A stretch of DNA of 64,000 nucleotides from contig JAZKDW010000028.1 in assembly GCA_040387375.1 (NCBI GenBank), forward strand, positions 91,614-155,613, in the 5' to 3' direction. The position numbers were made by a program, and so were the translations under genes. Shown here one piece after another: positions 45,138 to 53,272 of this stretch (position 1 is its first letter; each line of letters begins with the position of its first letter). The DNA is from JAZKDW01 sp040387375. Lineage in GTDB: Bacteria; Pseudomonadota; Gammaproteobacteria; Burkholderiales; Burkholderiaceae_D. The notes below the pieces were generated by a model that saw only the letters and a program-made list of their open reading frames with translations, was not told where the DNA came from and did no database searches.

Positions 45138-46157
45138 ATGCAACTGCGTTTTGACGGGCTCGATGTTCATCTAGCCAAGTCACTCGCGCCGCTGTACGTG
45201 ATTTCCAGCGACGAGCATTTGCTGGCGCTGGAAGCGGCCGACAAGATCCGCAAGACTGCGCGTGCGCAGGGATTTTCCGAGCGTGAAGTATTGACGGTGG
45301 AGCGCACTTTCAAGTGGGGCGAACTGCTGGCGGCAAATCAGTCGCAATCGCTGTTCGGCGACAAGAAGCTGATCGAACTGCGTATCCCGACCGGCAAACC
45401 CGGCAAGGACGGCGGCCAGGCGCTGCAGAGTTACGCCGCCAGCCTGAGCCCTGACAATGTCACGCTGATCACGCTGCCCAAGCTGGACTGGGCCACGCAA
45501 AAAGCGGCATGGGTGGCGAGCCTGCAGCAAGCCAGCGTGTTCATCGACATTCCGCTGGTCGAACGCGCGCAATTGCCGGCGTGGATAGGCAACCGGCTGG
45601 CGGCACAGCGGCAGAGCGCGGACCGGCAAGGCATCGATTTTATCGTCGACCGGGTCGAAGGCAACCTGCTGGCAGCACATCAGGAAATCCAGAAACTGGG
45701 CCTGCTGCATGCGGAAGGCAAGCTGAACTTCGAACAGATTCACGATGCCGTGCTGAACGTGGCGCGATATGACGTCTTCAAGCTGAATGAAGCGATGCTG
45801 GCCGGCGATGCCGCGCGCCTGGTGCGCATGGTGGATGGCCTGAAAGGCGAAGGCGAGGCGCTGCCATTGGTGCTATGGGCGGTGGCCGAAGAAATTCGCA
45901 CGCTGCTGAAGCTGAAATCGGGCATGGAGCAGGGCCGCCCGCTGGCGATGCTGCTGAAGGAATACCGGATCTGGGGTCCGCGCGAACGATTGATGGAACC
46001 GGCATTAAGGCGTCTGTCGTTGCCGACGCTGGAAAACGCGTTGCAGGAAGCGGCGCAAATCGACAAGATGGTCAAGGGCTTGCGCGCAAAGGCGTTTGCC
46101 GGCGATGCCTGGGATGCGATGCTGCAGCTCGGCCTGAAGATCGTACGCGGGCGGTAA
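45138..46157 (+). CDS. holA: DNA polymerase III delta subunit
   Basis: HolA is the clamp-loader subunit that opens the beta clamp. The 339-residue product includes PLYVISSDEHLLALEAADKI, the clamp-contact region QSLFGDKKLIELRIP, and a helical C-terminal collar with LREYRIWGPRERL-like sequence (LLKEYRIWGPRERLMEPAL). It follows lptE directly, an order conserved across many proteobacteria. Confidence 0.95.
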   Translation: MQLRFDGLDVHLAKSLAPLYVISSDEHLLALEAADKIRKTARAQGFSEREVLTVERTFKWGELLAANQSQSLFGDKKLIELRIPTGKPGKDGGQALQSYAASLSPDNVTLITLPKLDWATQKAAWVASLQQASVFIDIPLVERAQLPAWIGNRLAAQRQSADRQGIDFIVDRVEGNLLAAHQEIQKLGLLHAEGKLNFEQIHDAVLNVARYDVFKLNEAMLAGDAARLVRMVDGLKGEGEALPLVLWAVAEEIRTLLKLKSGMEQGRPLAMLLKEYRIWGPRERLMEPALRRLSLPTLENALQEAAQIDKMVKGLRAKAFAGDAWDAMLQLGLKIVRGR

Positions 46158-46206
46158 GCCCTGTTCATGGAATCAATAACCAGTCACTAGTCAACAGCGT
46201 AAAAAC

Positions 46207-47472
46207 ATGGATATCAAACAGTACATGACCGAAGTCGGCCAGCGCGCGCGCCAGGCGTCGCGCGCGATGGCCAAGGCCGATACCGCGGCCAAGAATCGCG
46301 CCTTGTCCCTGCTCGCCGCCGCCATCCTGCGTGATGCCGACCTGCTGCGGGCAGCCAATCGGCTGGACCTGAAGGCCGCCGGCGACGCCGGCCTGGCGCC
46401 CGCGCTGCTGGATCGCCTGACGCTGTCGGACCAGGCGATAAACACCATGGCCGCGGGCCTGGAACAAATCGTCGCCCTGCCCGATCCGATCGGTGAAATC
46501 TCCAACATGAAATATCGTCCGACCGGCATCCAGGTCGGCCAGATGCGCGTGCCGCTCGGTGTCATCGGCATCATCTACGAAGCGCGTCCGAATGTGACGG
46601 TCGATGCCGCCGGCCTGTGCATCAAGAGCGGCAATGCGACGATCCTGCGCGGCGGTTCGGAAGCGATCCATTGCAACCAGGCGCTGGCCAGGCTGGTCAA
46701 GGAAAGCCTGGCGGGCGCCGGTCTTCCCGCCGATGCGGTGCAAGTGGTTGAAACCACCGACCGCGCCGCAGTCGGCGAACTGATCACGATGCCGCAATAT
46801 GTGGACGTGATCGTGCCGCGCGGCGGCAAGGGATTGATCGAACGGCTGATGAAGGAATCGAAGGTGCCGATGATCAAGCACCTCGATGGCATCTGCCACG
46901 TCTACATCGACGACAAGGCCGACATCGACAAGGCGCTGCGCATCGCATTCAATGCCAAGTGCCACCGCTACGGCACCTGCAATACGATGGAAACGCTGCT
47001 GGTGGCGCGCGCCATCGCGCCGCAGGTGTTGCCGGAACTGGCAAAATTGTTTGGCGCCAAGGATGTCGAGTTGCGCGCCGATCCGGAAGCGCAGCAACTG
47101 CTCGCCGGTTATCCGCACCTGGCAGCGGCCACCGAAGAAGACTGGCGCACCGAATACCTGGCCGCCATCCTGGCGGTGAAAATCGTCAGCGGCATGGATG
47201 AGGCGATCGATCACATCAACACCTATTCATCGCAGCACACCGACAGCATCATCACCGAAGACTACACGCGCGCCATGCGCTTCCTGCGTGAAGTCGACTC
47301 GGCATCGGTGATGGTCAATGCCTCGACCCGTTTTGCCGACGGTTTTGAATTCGGGCTGGGTGCGGAGATCGGCATTTCGAACGACAAGCTGCATGCACGC
47401 GGACCGGTAGGACTGGATGGCCTGACGTCGCTGAAGTATGTCGTGTTCGGCCATGGCGAAGTGCGGGAGTAA
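46207..47472 (+). CDS. proA: Gamma-glutamyl phosphate reductase
   Basis: NADPH-dependent reduction of gamma-glutamyl phosphate to the semialdehyde in proline synthesis. The 421-residue product shows VPLGVIGIIYEARPNVTVDA, LCIKSGNATILRGGSEAIHC, the catalytic-Cys segment YGTCNTMETLLV, and the C-terminal GLGAEIGISNDKLHARGPVG. proB is not adjacent. It lies 49 bp after holA. Confidence 0.97.
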   Translation: MDIKQYMTEVGQRARQASRAMAKADTAAKNRALSLLAAAILRDADLLRAANRLDLKAAGDAGLAPALLDRLTLSDQAINTMAAGLEQIVALPDPIGEISNMKYRPTGIQVGQMRVPLGVIGIIYEARPNVTVDAAGLCIKSGNATILRGGSEAIHCNQALARLVKESLAGAGLPADAVQVVETTDRAAVGELITMPQYVDVIVPRGGKGLIERLMKESKVPMIKHLDGICHVYIDDKADIDKALRIAFNAKCHRYGTCNTMETLLVARAIAPQVLPELAKLFGAKDVELRADPEAQQLLAGYPHLAAATEEDWRTEYLAAILAVKIVSGMDEAIDHINTYSSQHTDSIITEDYTRAMRFLREVDSASVMVNASTRFADGFEFGLGAEIGISNDKLHARGPVGLDGLTSLKYVVFGHGEVRE

Positions 47473-47477
47473 TTTTC

Positions 47478-47900
47478 ATGCTCTGGATTAAATCGCTGCA
47501 CCTCATCTTCATCGTGTCCTGGTTCGCCGGCCTGTTCTACATGCCGCGCATCCTGGTCAATCTTGCCATGGAAACCGAGCAGGCGGCGCACGCGCGCCTG
47601 CTGCTGATGGCGCGCAAGCTGTACCGTTTCATGAGTATCCTGGCGCTGCCCGCGCTGGCATTCGGCTTCTGGTTATGGCTGGGTTACGGCATCGGCAAAG
47701 GTCCGGGCAACGGCTGGCTGCACGCGAAGCTGTTGCTGGTGGTGCTGTTGATCGGTTATCACCATGCATGCGGATCGCTGCTGAAAAAATTCGAACAGCA
47801 GCGCAATACCCGCAGCCACGTCTGGTACCGCTGGTTCAACGAAGTGCCGGTACTGATGCTGGCGGCAATCGTCGTGCTGGTCGTTGTCAAACCATTCTGA
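47478..47900 (+). CDS. hemJ: Protoporphyrinogen oxidase HemJ (CopD-like membrane protein)
   Basis: A 140-residue protein with four hydrophobic segments, opening MLWIKSLHLIFIVSWFAGLF with the conserved His, followed by YMPRILVNLAM and GWLHAKLLLVVLLIGYHHAC. HemJ oxidises protoporphyrinogen IX in bacteria lacking HemG/HemY, which fits with hemH elsewhere in the window. It starts 5 bp after proA. The alternative name is UPF0093 family protein. Confidence 0.88.
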   Translation: MLWIKSLHLIFIVSWFAGLFYMPRILVNLAMETEQAAHARLLLMARKLYRFMSILALPALAFGFWLWLGYGIGKGPGNGWLHAKLLLVVLLIGYHHACGSLLKKFEQQRNTRSHVWYRWFNEVPVLMLAAIVVLVVVKPF

Positions 47901-47923
47901 AAACATTTACGCAGGAGACCCTC

Positions 47924-48532
47924 ATGGCTAAAGTCTGTGAATACTATTTCGCCCCCCAATCGCCATACGCCTACATGGGGCATGCGCGTTTTGTGGAAAT
48001 GGCAAAAAAGCACGGCGTGCAAATCGAGATCAAGCCCGCCGACCTGGGCCGGGTATTCAATGTGTCGGGCGGCTTGCCGCTGGCCAAGCGCGCACCACAG
48101 CGGCAGGCTTACCGCTTGCTTGAACTGCAGCGCTGGAGCGAACACCTGGGTCTGCCGCTGAACCCGCTACCGAAATTTTTCCCGGTGTCGGGCGATGCCG
48201 CGTCAAAACTCATCATCGCCACCAAACTGACGCACGGCACCGATGCCGCGCTGGCCTTGACCGGCGCGATCATGCGCGGCTTGTGGGCGGAAGAAAAAAA
48301 CATCGCCGACGCCGAGACCCTGGCCGCGATTGCCACAACCAGCGGCCATGATGGGCAGGCTTTGCTGAAGTCGGCCGATACCGCCAGCGTGCAGGCTGAA
48401 TATGACCGGTTTACGGATGATGCGATCGCCGCCAATGTGTTCGGCGCGCCCTGGTATGTTGTGGATGGACAGGGATATTGGGGACAGGACCGGCTGGATT
48501 TTGTAGAGCGGGCATTCGCAAAGCTGGAGTGA
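47924..48532 (+). CDS. 2-hydroxychromene-2-carboxylate isomerase family protein (DsbA/GST-kappa fold)
   Basis: A 202-residue thioredoxin-fold protein beginning MAKVCEYYFAPQSPYAYMGH, where the Ser in QSPYAY takes the place of the CxxC Cys, as in hydroxychromene carboxylate isomerases. The end, NVFGAPWYVVDGQGYWGQDR, is the family signature (GVPTFV/WGQDR). Whether it acts on naphthalene-type intermediates or a glutathione conjugate is unknown. The start at 47924 follows a GGAG Shine-Dalgarno, 23 bp after hemJ. Confidence 0.88.
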   Translation: MAKVCEYYFAPQSPYAYMGHARFVEMAKKHGVQIEIKPADLGRVFNVSGGLPLAKRAPQRQAYRLLELQRWSEHLGLPLNPLPKFFPVSGDAASKLIIATKLTHGTDAALALTGAIMRGLWAEEKNIADAETLAAIATTSGHDGQALLKSADTASVQAEYDRFTDDAIAANVFGAPWYVVDGQGYWGQDRLDFVERAFAKLE

Positions 48533-48535
48533 ATT

Positions 48536-48676
48536 CGTAGGGTGTATTTCGTAGGGTGGAAAAGCGAAGCGCCTTCCACCATGTCCGATCACAGATAACA
48601 TTCGCGAACGCCGAACGGTGTAATGCGCTACGCTTATTACACCCTACGAAATACACCCTACAAAATACACCCTACA
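48536..48676. repeat. Palindromic element, family B copy 3
   Basis: CGTAGGGTGTATTTCGTAGGGTGGAAAAGCG at the left and ACGCTTATTACACCCTACGAAATACACCCTAC at the right are inverted versions of each other, with a CTTCCACC/GGTGGAA hairpin inside and a partial second round of ATACACCCTAC at the right end. It fills the gap between the isomerase gene and the methyltransferase gene, together with a short leader. Confidence 0.8.
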
Positions 48677-48737
48677 CGACATCCCCATATTTGCGCAGTA
48701 AGCAACTACACGATTCACTACGGATAAAAGGTTCCCC

Positions 48738-49943
48738 ATGGCACATTCATTTTTCCTTCCTTGCCCGCGCGGCCTGGAGGCCGCGCTGGCGGAAGAAATC
48801 AAGGAAATCGCGCAGCAAGGCTCGACCCTCAAGGTACACAACCAGGTGCCAGGCGGCGTGCATTGTTCCGGCGAACTGAGCGACGCCTATCGCCTCAACC
48901 TGCATTCCCGCATCGCTTCCCGCGTGCTGATGCGCCTCGCCCATGCCAGCTACGCCAACGAAAACGACATCTACGACCTGGCGCTGGCGCAGCCGTGGGA
49001 AGAGTGGTTCAGCGTGCATCACACCATCCGCATCGATGTGACCGCGATCAAGTCGCCATTGCGCAGCCTGGAATTCACGACACTCAAGATCAAGGACGCC
49101 ATCTGCGACCGCTTCCGCGACATGTATTCCGAACGGCCATCGGTCGATACCAGGACGCCTGACATGCGCATCGTCGGTTTTCTGGATGCGCGTCACTTCA
49201 CGCTCTACCTCGACACCTCGGGTGAAGCGCTGTTCAAGCGCGGCTGGCGGCTGGAAACAGGCGACGCGCCACTGCGTGAAAACCTGGCCGCCGGCTTGCT
49301 GCGTGTGGCCGGCTGGAAACCGGGCATGGTGCTGTTCGACCCGATGTGCGGCTCCGGCACCATCCTGGCGGAAGCGGCGCAGATGCTGGCCGGCATTCCG
49401 CCCGGTGCGCACCGTGAGTTTGCCTTTGAAAAATTCCATGACTTCAACGCCGCCGAATGGCTGGCGATCAAGAGCAGCGTCAAGCGTAATCCGCTGCCGG
49501 CCGAACCGACGATTTTCGGCAGCGACATTTCCGGCGACATGGTGGCGATGACCCGCAACAACCTGAACAAGGCGGGCATCACTTTCGAGGTGCCTTTAAA
49601 GCAGATCGAAGCGCAGGAAATCAAGCCGCCCACCGAGACGCCGGGCATCATCATCACCAACCCGCCTTACGGCGAACGGATCGGCGTGCGCGGCGACAGC
49701 ACGATGCCCGAAGATGAGATGGCCACGTCGTTCTTCAGCGCCTTCAGCACCACGCTGAAGCAGCGTTTTGCCGGCTGGCAGGTATTCCTCTTCAGCGCCG
49801 ATCTTGGATTGCCGAAGTTGCTGCGCCTGAAAGAAGCGCGTAAAACGCCGTTCTTCAACGGCGCGATCGAATGCCGGCTGTTCCGCTTCGACATGGTGGC
49901 AGGTTTTAACCGGCGCGAAGAAGCCAAACCCAAACAAGGCTGA
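48738..49943 (+). CDS. THUMP-domain class I SAM-dependent RNA methyltransferase (RlmL N-terminal type)
   Basis: A 401-residue protein with an N-terminal ferredoxin/THUMP RNA-binding part (FLPCPRGLEAALAEEIKEIA) and a methyltransferase domain with LFDPMCGSGTILAEAAQML and TNPPYGERIGVRGD. This resembles the m2G2445-forming half of E. coli RlmKL and B. subtilis YpsC; there is no fused RlmK half. It probably methylates 23S rRNA, but the exact position is unproven. Confidence 0.88.
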   Translation: MAHSFFLPCPRGLEAALAEEIKEIAQQGSTLKVHNQVPGGVHCSGELSDAYRLNLHSRIASRVLMRLAHASYANENDIYDLALAQPWEEWFSVHHTIRIDVTAIKSPLRSLEFTTLKIKDAICDRFRDMYSERPSVDTRTPDMRIVGFLDARHFTLYLDTSGEALFKRGWRLETGDAPLRENLAAGLLRVAGWKPGMVLFDPMCGSGTILAEAAQMLAGIPPGAHREFAFEKFHDFNAAEWLAIKSSVKRNPLPAEPTIFGSDISGDMVAMTRNNLNKAGITFEVPLKQIEAQEIKPPTETPGIIITNPPYGERIGVRGDSTMPEDEMATSFFSAFSTTLKQRFAGWQVFLFSADLGLPKLLRLKEARKTPFFNGAIECRLFRFDMVAGFNRREEAKPKQG

Positions 49944-49978
49944 CACCCTCACCCGCAGCACCTGAAAGAATCAAGAAC

Positions 49979-51229
49979 ATGTCCACCAGCACACCGCCGG
50001 CTGCACCGCCACAGCCGGCCAACACGATGTTGATCTCGGCTAACCTGCTGGCGCTGATGCTGGCCGGCCTGGCGATGCTGGGACCGTTTTCCGTCGACAC
50101 CTATCTGCCCGCGTTTCCGAATATCGAAGCGTCGCTGCACGCCAGCCAGCTGCAGGTGCAACAGACGCTGACCGCCTACATGCTGGCATTCGCGGTCATG
50201 ATCCTGTGGCATGGCGCCTTGTCCGATGCATTCGGACGGCGCAACATCATCCTCGGCTCGCTGGCGCTGTTCGCCATCGCGTCGCTCGGTTGCGCCGCCG
50301 CGCACAGCATCGAATACCTGTGGGCGTTTCGCATATTGCAAGGCATGTCGGCCGGCGCCGGCGTTGTGATCGGCCGCGCCATCATTCGCGACCTGCATGC
50401 GGGCGCGCCCGCGGAGCGGCTGCTGTCGCTGGTCACCATGATTTTTTCGATCGCACCCGCGATCGCGCCGATCATGGGCGGATGGATCGTGAAGCTGCTC
50501 GACTGGCGCTCGATTTTCCTGTTCCTGTTCGTGTACACGGTGCTGATGCTGTGGCTCTGCTACAAACATTTGCCCGAGACGCTGCCGCCGGCAAGACGGC
50601 AGCCGTTCAATCCGCAGTTCCTGGCCGACAGTTACAAGCAGGTTTTCCGCTCGCGGCTGTTCCACCTGAAAGCCGGTGTGGTTGCCTTCAATTTTGCGGG
50701 TCTGTTCCTGTATGTTGCCGCGGCGCCCACCTTCATCACCAGACATCTCGGATTGGGACAGGACCAGTTCGGCTGGCAATTCGTGCCTACGGTTGCCGGC
50801 ATTTTCCTCGGCGCGCTGGCGGCCAACCGGCTGGCGGGAAAGATTTCGATTTCAAGGCAGGTCATGATCGCCTACTGTTTCCTGGTCGGCGCGCCCGTCG
50901 CCAATGTCCTCTACAACCTGTTCTTCCCGCCTGCGCTGCCATGGTCGGTTATCCCGCTGTTCCTGTATTCGATCGGCATGTCGATGGCGGCGCCGGGCGT
51001 GACGCTGATGGTGCTCGATCTGTTTCCGGATATCCGCGGCATCGTCGCGTCCTGCCAGTCGTTCACCATGACGATGCTGGGCGCCGTGGTCGCCGGCGTC
51101 GTTGCGCCGTTCCTGTCGCACTCGGCCCTCTGGCTGGCAGCCGGACAGCTGGCGTTCGGATTGATCGGACTGTGCTTGTGGATGGGCGTTCTCGCCCATC
51201 GGCCGGGCCGGTTGAACTCCACGCGATGA
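49979..51229 (+). CDS. Bcr/CflA-family drug resistance MFS exporter
   Basis: A 416-residue membrane protein with about twelve hydrophobic helices. It carries the family's sequence GPFSVDTYLPAFPNIEASLH in TM1 and the MFS motif GALSDAFGRRNIILGSLAL after TM2. The R-rich RIVQG-like region in TM4 appears as FRILQGMSAGAGVVIGRAII. Bcr/CflA proteins export bicyclomycin, chloramphenicol and related compounds, or cysteine; the actual substrate here is unknown. Confidence 0.9.
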   Translation: MSTSTPPAAPPQPANTMLISANLLALMLAGLAMLGPFSVDTYLPAFPNIEASLHASQLQVQQTLTAYMLAFAVMILWHGALSDAFGRRNIILGSLALFAIASLGCAAAHSIEYLWAFRILQGMSAGAGVVIGRAIIRDLHAGAPAERLLSLVTMIFSIAPAIAPIMGGWIVKLLDWRSIFLFLFVYTVLMLWLCYKHLPETLPPARRQPFNPQFLADSYKQVFRSRLFHLKAGVVAFNFAGLFLYVAAAPTFITRHLGLGQDQFGWQFVPTVAGIFLGALAANRLAGKISISRQVMIAYCFLVGAPVANVLYNLFFPPALPWSVIPLFLYSIGMSMAAPGVTLMVLDLFPDIRGIVASCQSFTMTMLGAVVAGVVAPFLSHSALWLAAGQLAFGLIGLCLWMGVLAHRPGRLNSTR

Positions 51230-51308
51230 CATTGTTCTAATTTGATTGAGATCCGCTCCCCCGCGATGGCAATTCAAAGCGGGCGGCAACTTCAATCAGG
51301 AGGAAATC

Positions 51309-51743
51309 ATGGCAAGTTTGCTACCCAGCACCCTCGATCCTGAATCCACCAGCCTGCCGGACCGCCAGCTCGGCAAGGGCCATGGCACCGATGCACTCGG
51401 CCCGAGCGATTCATCCGACACCGGCAGCGATGTCCACGGCGGTTTCGGCCTGGCGCAACAGGTGGGCAAGGATTTGCATCTGGGTACCGGCACCACGTCG
51501 GATCCGGAAGAAAGCACCGCCGGTTATACCGAAGGGCCGGATATCGGCGATGCCAACCTCGACAGTGACACCGATTCGTCCGGCACCGGCGAACGCGCCA
51601 CCGCCGACCGCGATACGGTGGTGTCCGATGGCCAGGATATCGATACCGATCACATCGAGTGGCTCGATCCTGAAACCGGCATGGTGACCGACATGCCACC
51701 GGATGAGGAAGCCGGCGCCAGGCCGAAGCGTGGCCGCCGCTGA
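51309..51743 (+). CDS. Acidic low-complexity protein of unknown function
   Basis: A 144-residue protein beginning MASLLPSTLDPESTSLPDRQ, preceded by a perfect AGGAGG Shine-Dalgarno (51298-51303). It is very rich in Asp, Gly, Ser and Thr, almost without aromatic residues, and ends in a basic RPKRGRR tail. There is no signal peptide or membrane helix. I recognise no domain; it is probably disordered. It stands between the MFS exporter and the convergent GT39 gene, 5 bp from the latter's stop. Confidence 0.7.
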   Translation: MASLLPSTLDPESTSLPDRQLGKGHGTDALGPSDSSDTGSDVHGGFGLAQQVGKDLHLGTGTTSDPEESTAGYTEGPDIGDANLDSDTDSSGTGERATADRDTVVSDGQDIDTDHIEWLDPETGMVTDMPPDEEAGARPKRGRR

Positions 51744-51748
51744 GGGAG

Positions 51749-53272
51749 TTACTTCAGTTCGTAACGCTCGAGGAACGGACAGCCATACTGCGGCAGGTAA
51801 GCCGGAATCTGGTAATAGCGGGCAGCAATCTTTTTAAGAATGCGCTCGCGATAGAGCGCGTAATTGAAGTTTTTGCCATCCGCATAAAAATAAGTGACAC
51901 CGGCGATGTCAAACGAGCCCATCGTCAGCGAATCAAAATACGGCGCCACGTCTGCCTGCCTGATCGGCTTGCGGCCGAATATCCGGATCGGCAAGCCCGC
52001 GTATTTCCTGAAGTCGACGTTCAGGTCATCCTGGCGCGCATGGTATTTTCCTTCACCAAAAACGGCCCAGTATTCGCCCGCGTGATACGACAACAGGGAC
52101 GCCGGTGTATAGGCCTGCGCCATGATGACGCCGCCGGCGGGCAAGCCGGTGCGCAGCGCCGTGACGATTGCCCTGCTTTCCTTGTGAAACACCACATCGT
52201 CGTAAAAGGATGTGCCTTTCCAGACCGACATCGGCAACAGGATCACGGCAGCCAGCGCAACAAAATGCGGCACGGAAAACCACGCAGTCCATTTCAGGTA
52301 GCGGCGCAGTTCGGCCGGACTCGCCACCGATCCGGCAAACAGGAACACGAACGGCATGAAACCGAGCACCCAGTGCAGGCCGATGGTTTTCAGGCCCGAC
52401 AGCAGCAGGAAAATGGATAGCGGCACCAGGAACAGCACGGTCACGAAGCGATGTTTCCACAGCAGGCGCCGCGCCCGCACCAGCCTCAGCAGCACCCAGG
52501 GTGTAATCAGGTAAATCATCATCGCCAGATAACCGGCCACGGTCATCAGCGACCAGTGCGCCCCTTCATTACGATTGACGAGGTTGAACATCACATTGGT
52601 CCAGCAGTTGGTCGCGTTGAAGGCGATATTGATGGCGACAAAGGGCAAGGTGGACAAGGCGATCAGCAGCAGTTGCAGCCAGCCGCGCGGACTGCGCACG
52701 ACAAAGGCGAAATACACAAAATAGGCAATCGCCAGCAATCCCGCGAAATACTTGGACAACAGCGCCATGCCGAGGAAGGCGCCGCTGGCGACATGCCACA
52801 GCGTGCGGCCGGACAACACACCGCGCAGGAAGCAGTAGCCCGAGACAAAGAGGAACAGAATCAGCGGCGTATCCGTGGTAACAACATTCAGCGCCCAGGT
52901 AAACGGCAGTGTCAGGAACAGCGCGCCGGTCCAGTACGCGGCTTCCTGCTGTGCCGGCGCCATGCGCCGCAAACCATCAACGATGCCCAGCGCGACAATC
53001 GCCCACAGCAAGACGGTCACGATCCGCAGCATCAGCGGATGATTCGAGATGCTGTTGAGCACGTATAACATCCAGCCGGCCATGGGGGGATGATCCGAAT
53101 AACCCCACGCAGGCAATGCGCCCCACTGGTAGAAAAATGCCTCGTCGCCGGTGATCGGAAAAAATGCCGCCAGCCAGATTTTCACCACCAGCGTGATGAT
53201 GAAAGTCCACTTGAAAGTTTGCTTCGCGCGTTGCAGATCCATGTCGCCTGCCTGGTATTCAGAATTTTTCAT
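51749..53272 (-). CDS. GT39-family glycosyltransferase (ArnT/PMT-like)
   Basis: A 507-residue polytopic protein. After the first helix comes FFPITGDEAFFYQWG, with the acidic catalytic-type pair in the first periplasmic loop, and GYSDHPPMAGWML, both typical of the PMT_2/ArnT class. About ten further hydrophobic helices and a soluble C-terminal domain follow. Such enzymes transfer sugars from polyprenyl-phosphate donors to lipids or proteins at the periplasmic face. Its ATG overlaps the stop of the HAD-UbiA gene (ATGA), so the two are coupled. MDLQRAKQTF ten codons in is an alternative start. Confidence 0.85.
   Translation of the reverse strand: MKNSEYQAGDMDLQRAKQTFKWTFIITLVVKIWLAAFFPITGDEAFFYQWGALPAWGYSDHPPMAGWMLYVLNSISNHPLMLRIVTVLLWAIVALGIVDGLRRMAPAQQEAAYWTGALFLTLPFTWALNVVTTDTPLILFLFVSGYCFLRGVLSGRTLWHVASGAFLGMALLSKYFAGLLAIAYFVYFAFVVRSPRGWLQLLLIALSTLPFVAINIAFNATNCWTNVMFNLVNRNEGAHWSLMTVAGYLAMMIYLITPWVLLRLVRARRLLWKHRFVTVLFLVPLSIFLLLSGLKTIGLHWVLGFMPFVFLFAGSVASPAELRRYLKWTAWFSVPHFVALAAVILLPMSVWKGTSFYDDVVFHKESRAIVTALRTGLPAGGVIMAQAYTPASLLSYHAGEYWAVFGEGKYHARQDDLNVDFRKYAGLPIRIFGRKPIRQADVAPYFDSLTMGSFDIAGVTYFYADGKNFNYALYRERILKKIAARYYQIPAYLPQYGCPFLERYELK

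Noticed and set aside
46165..47214. 349-codon open frame antisense to proA
   Set aside because: Low-complexity shadow of proA with no domain.
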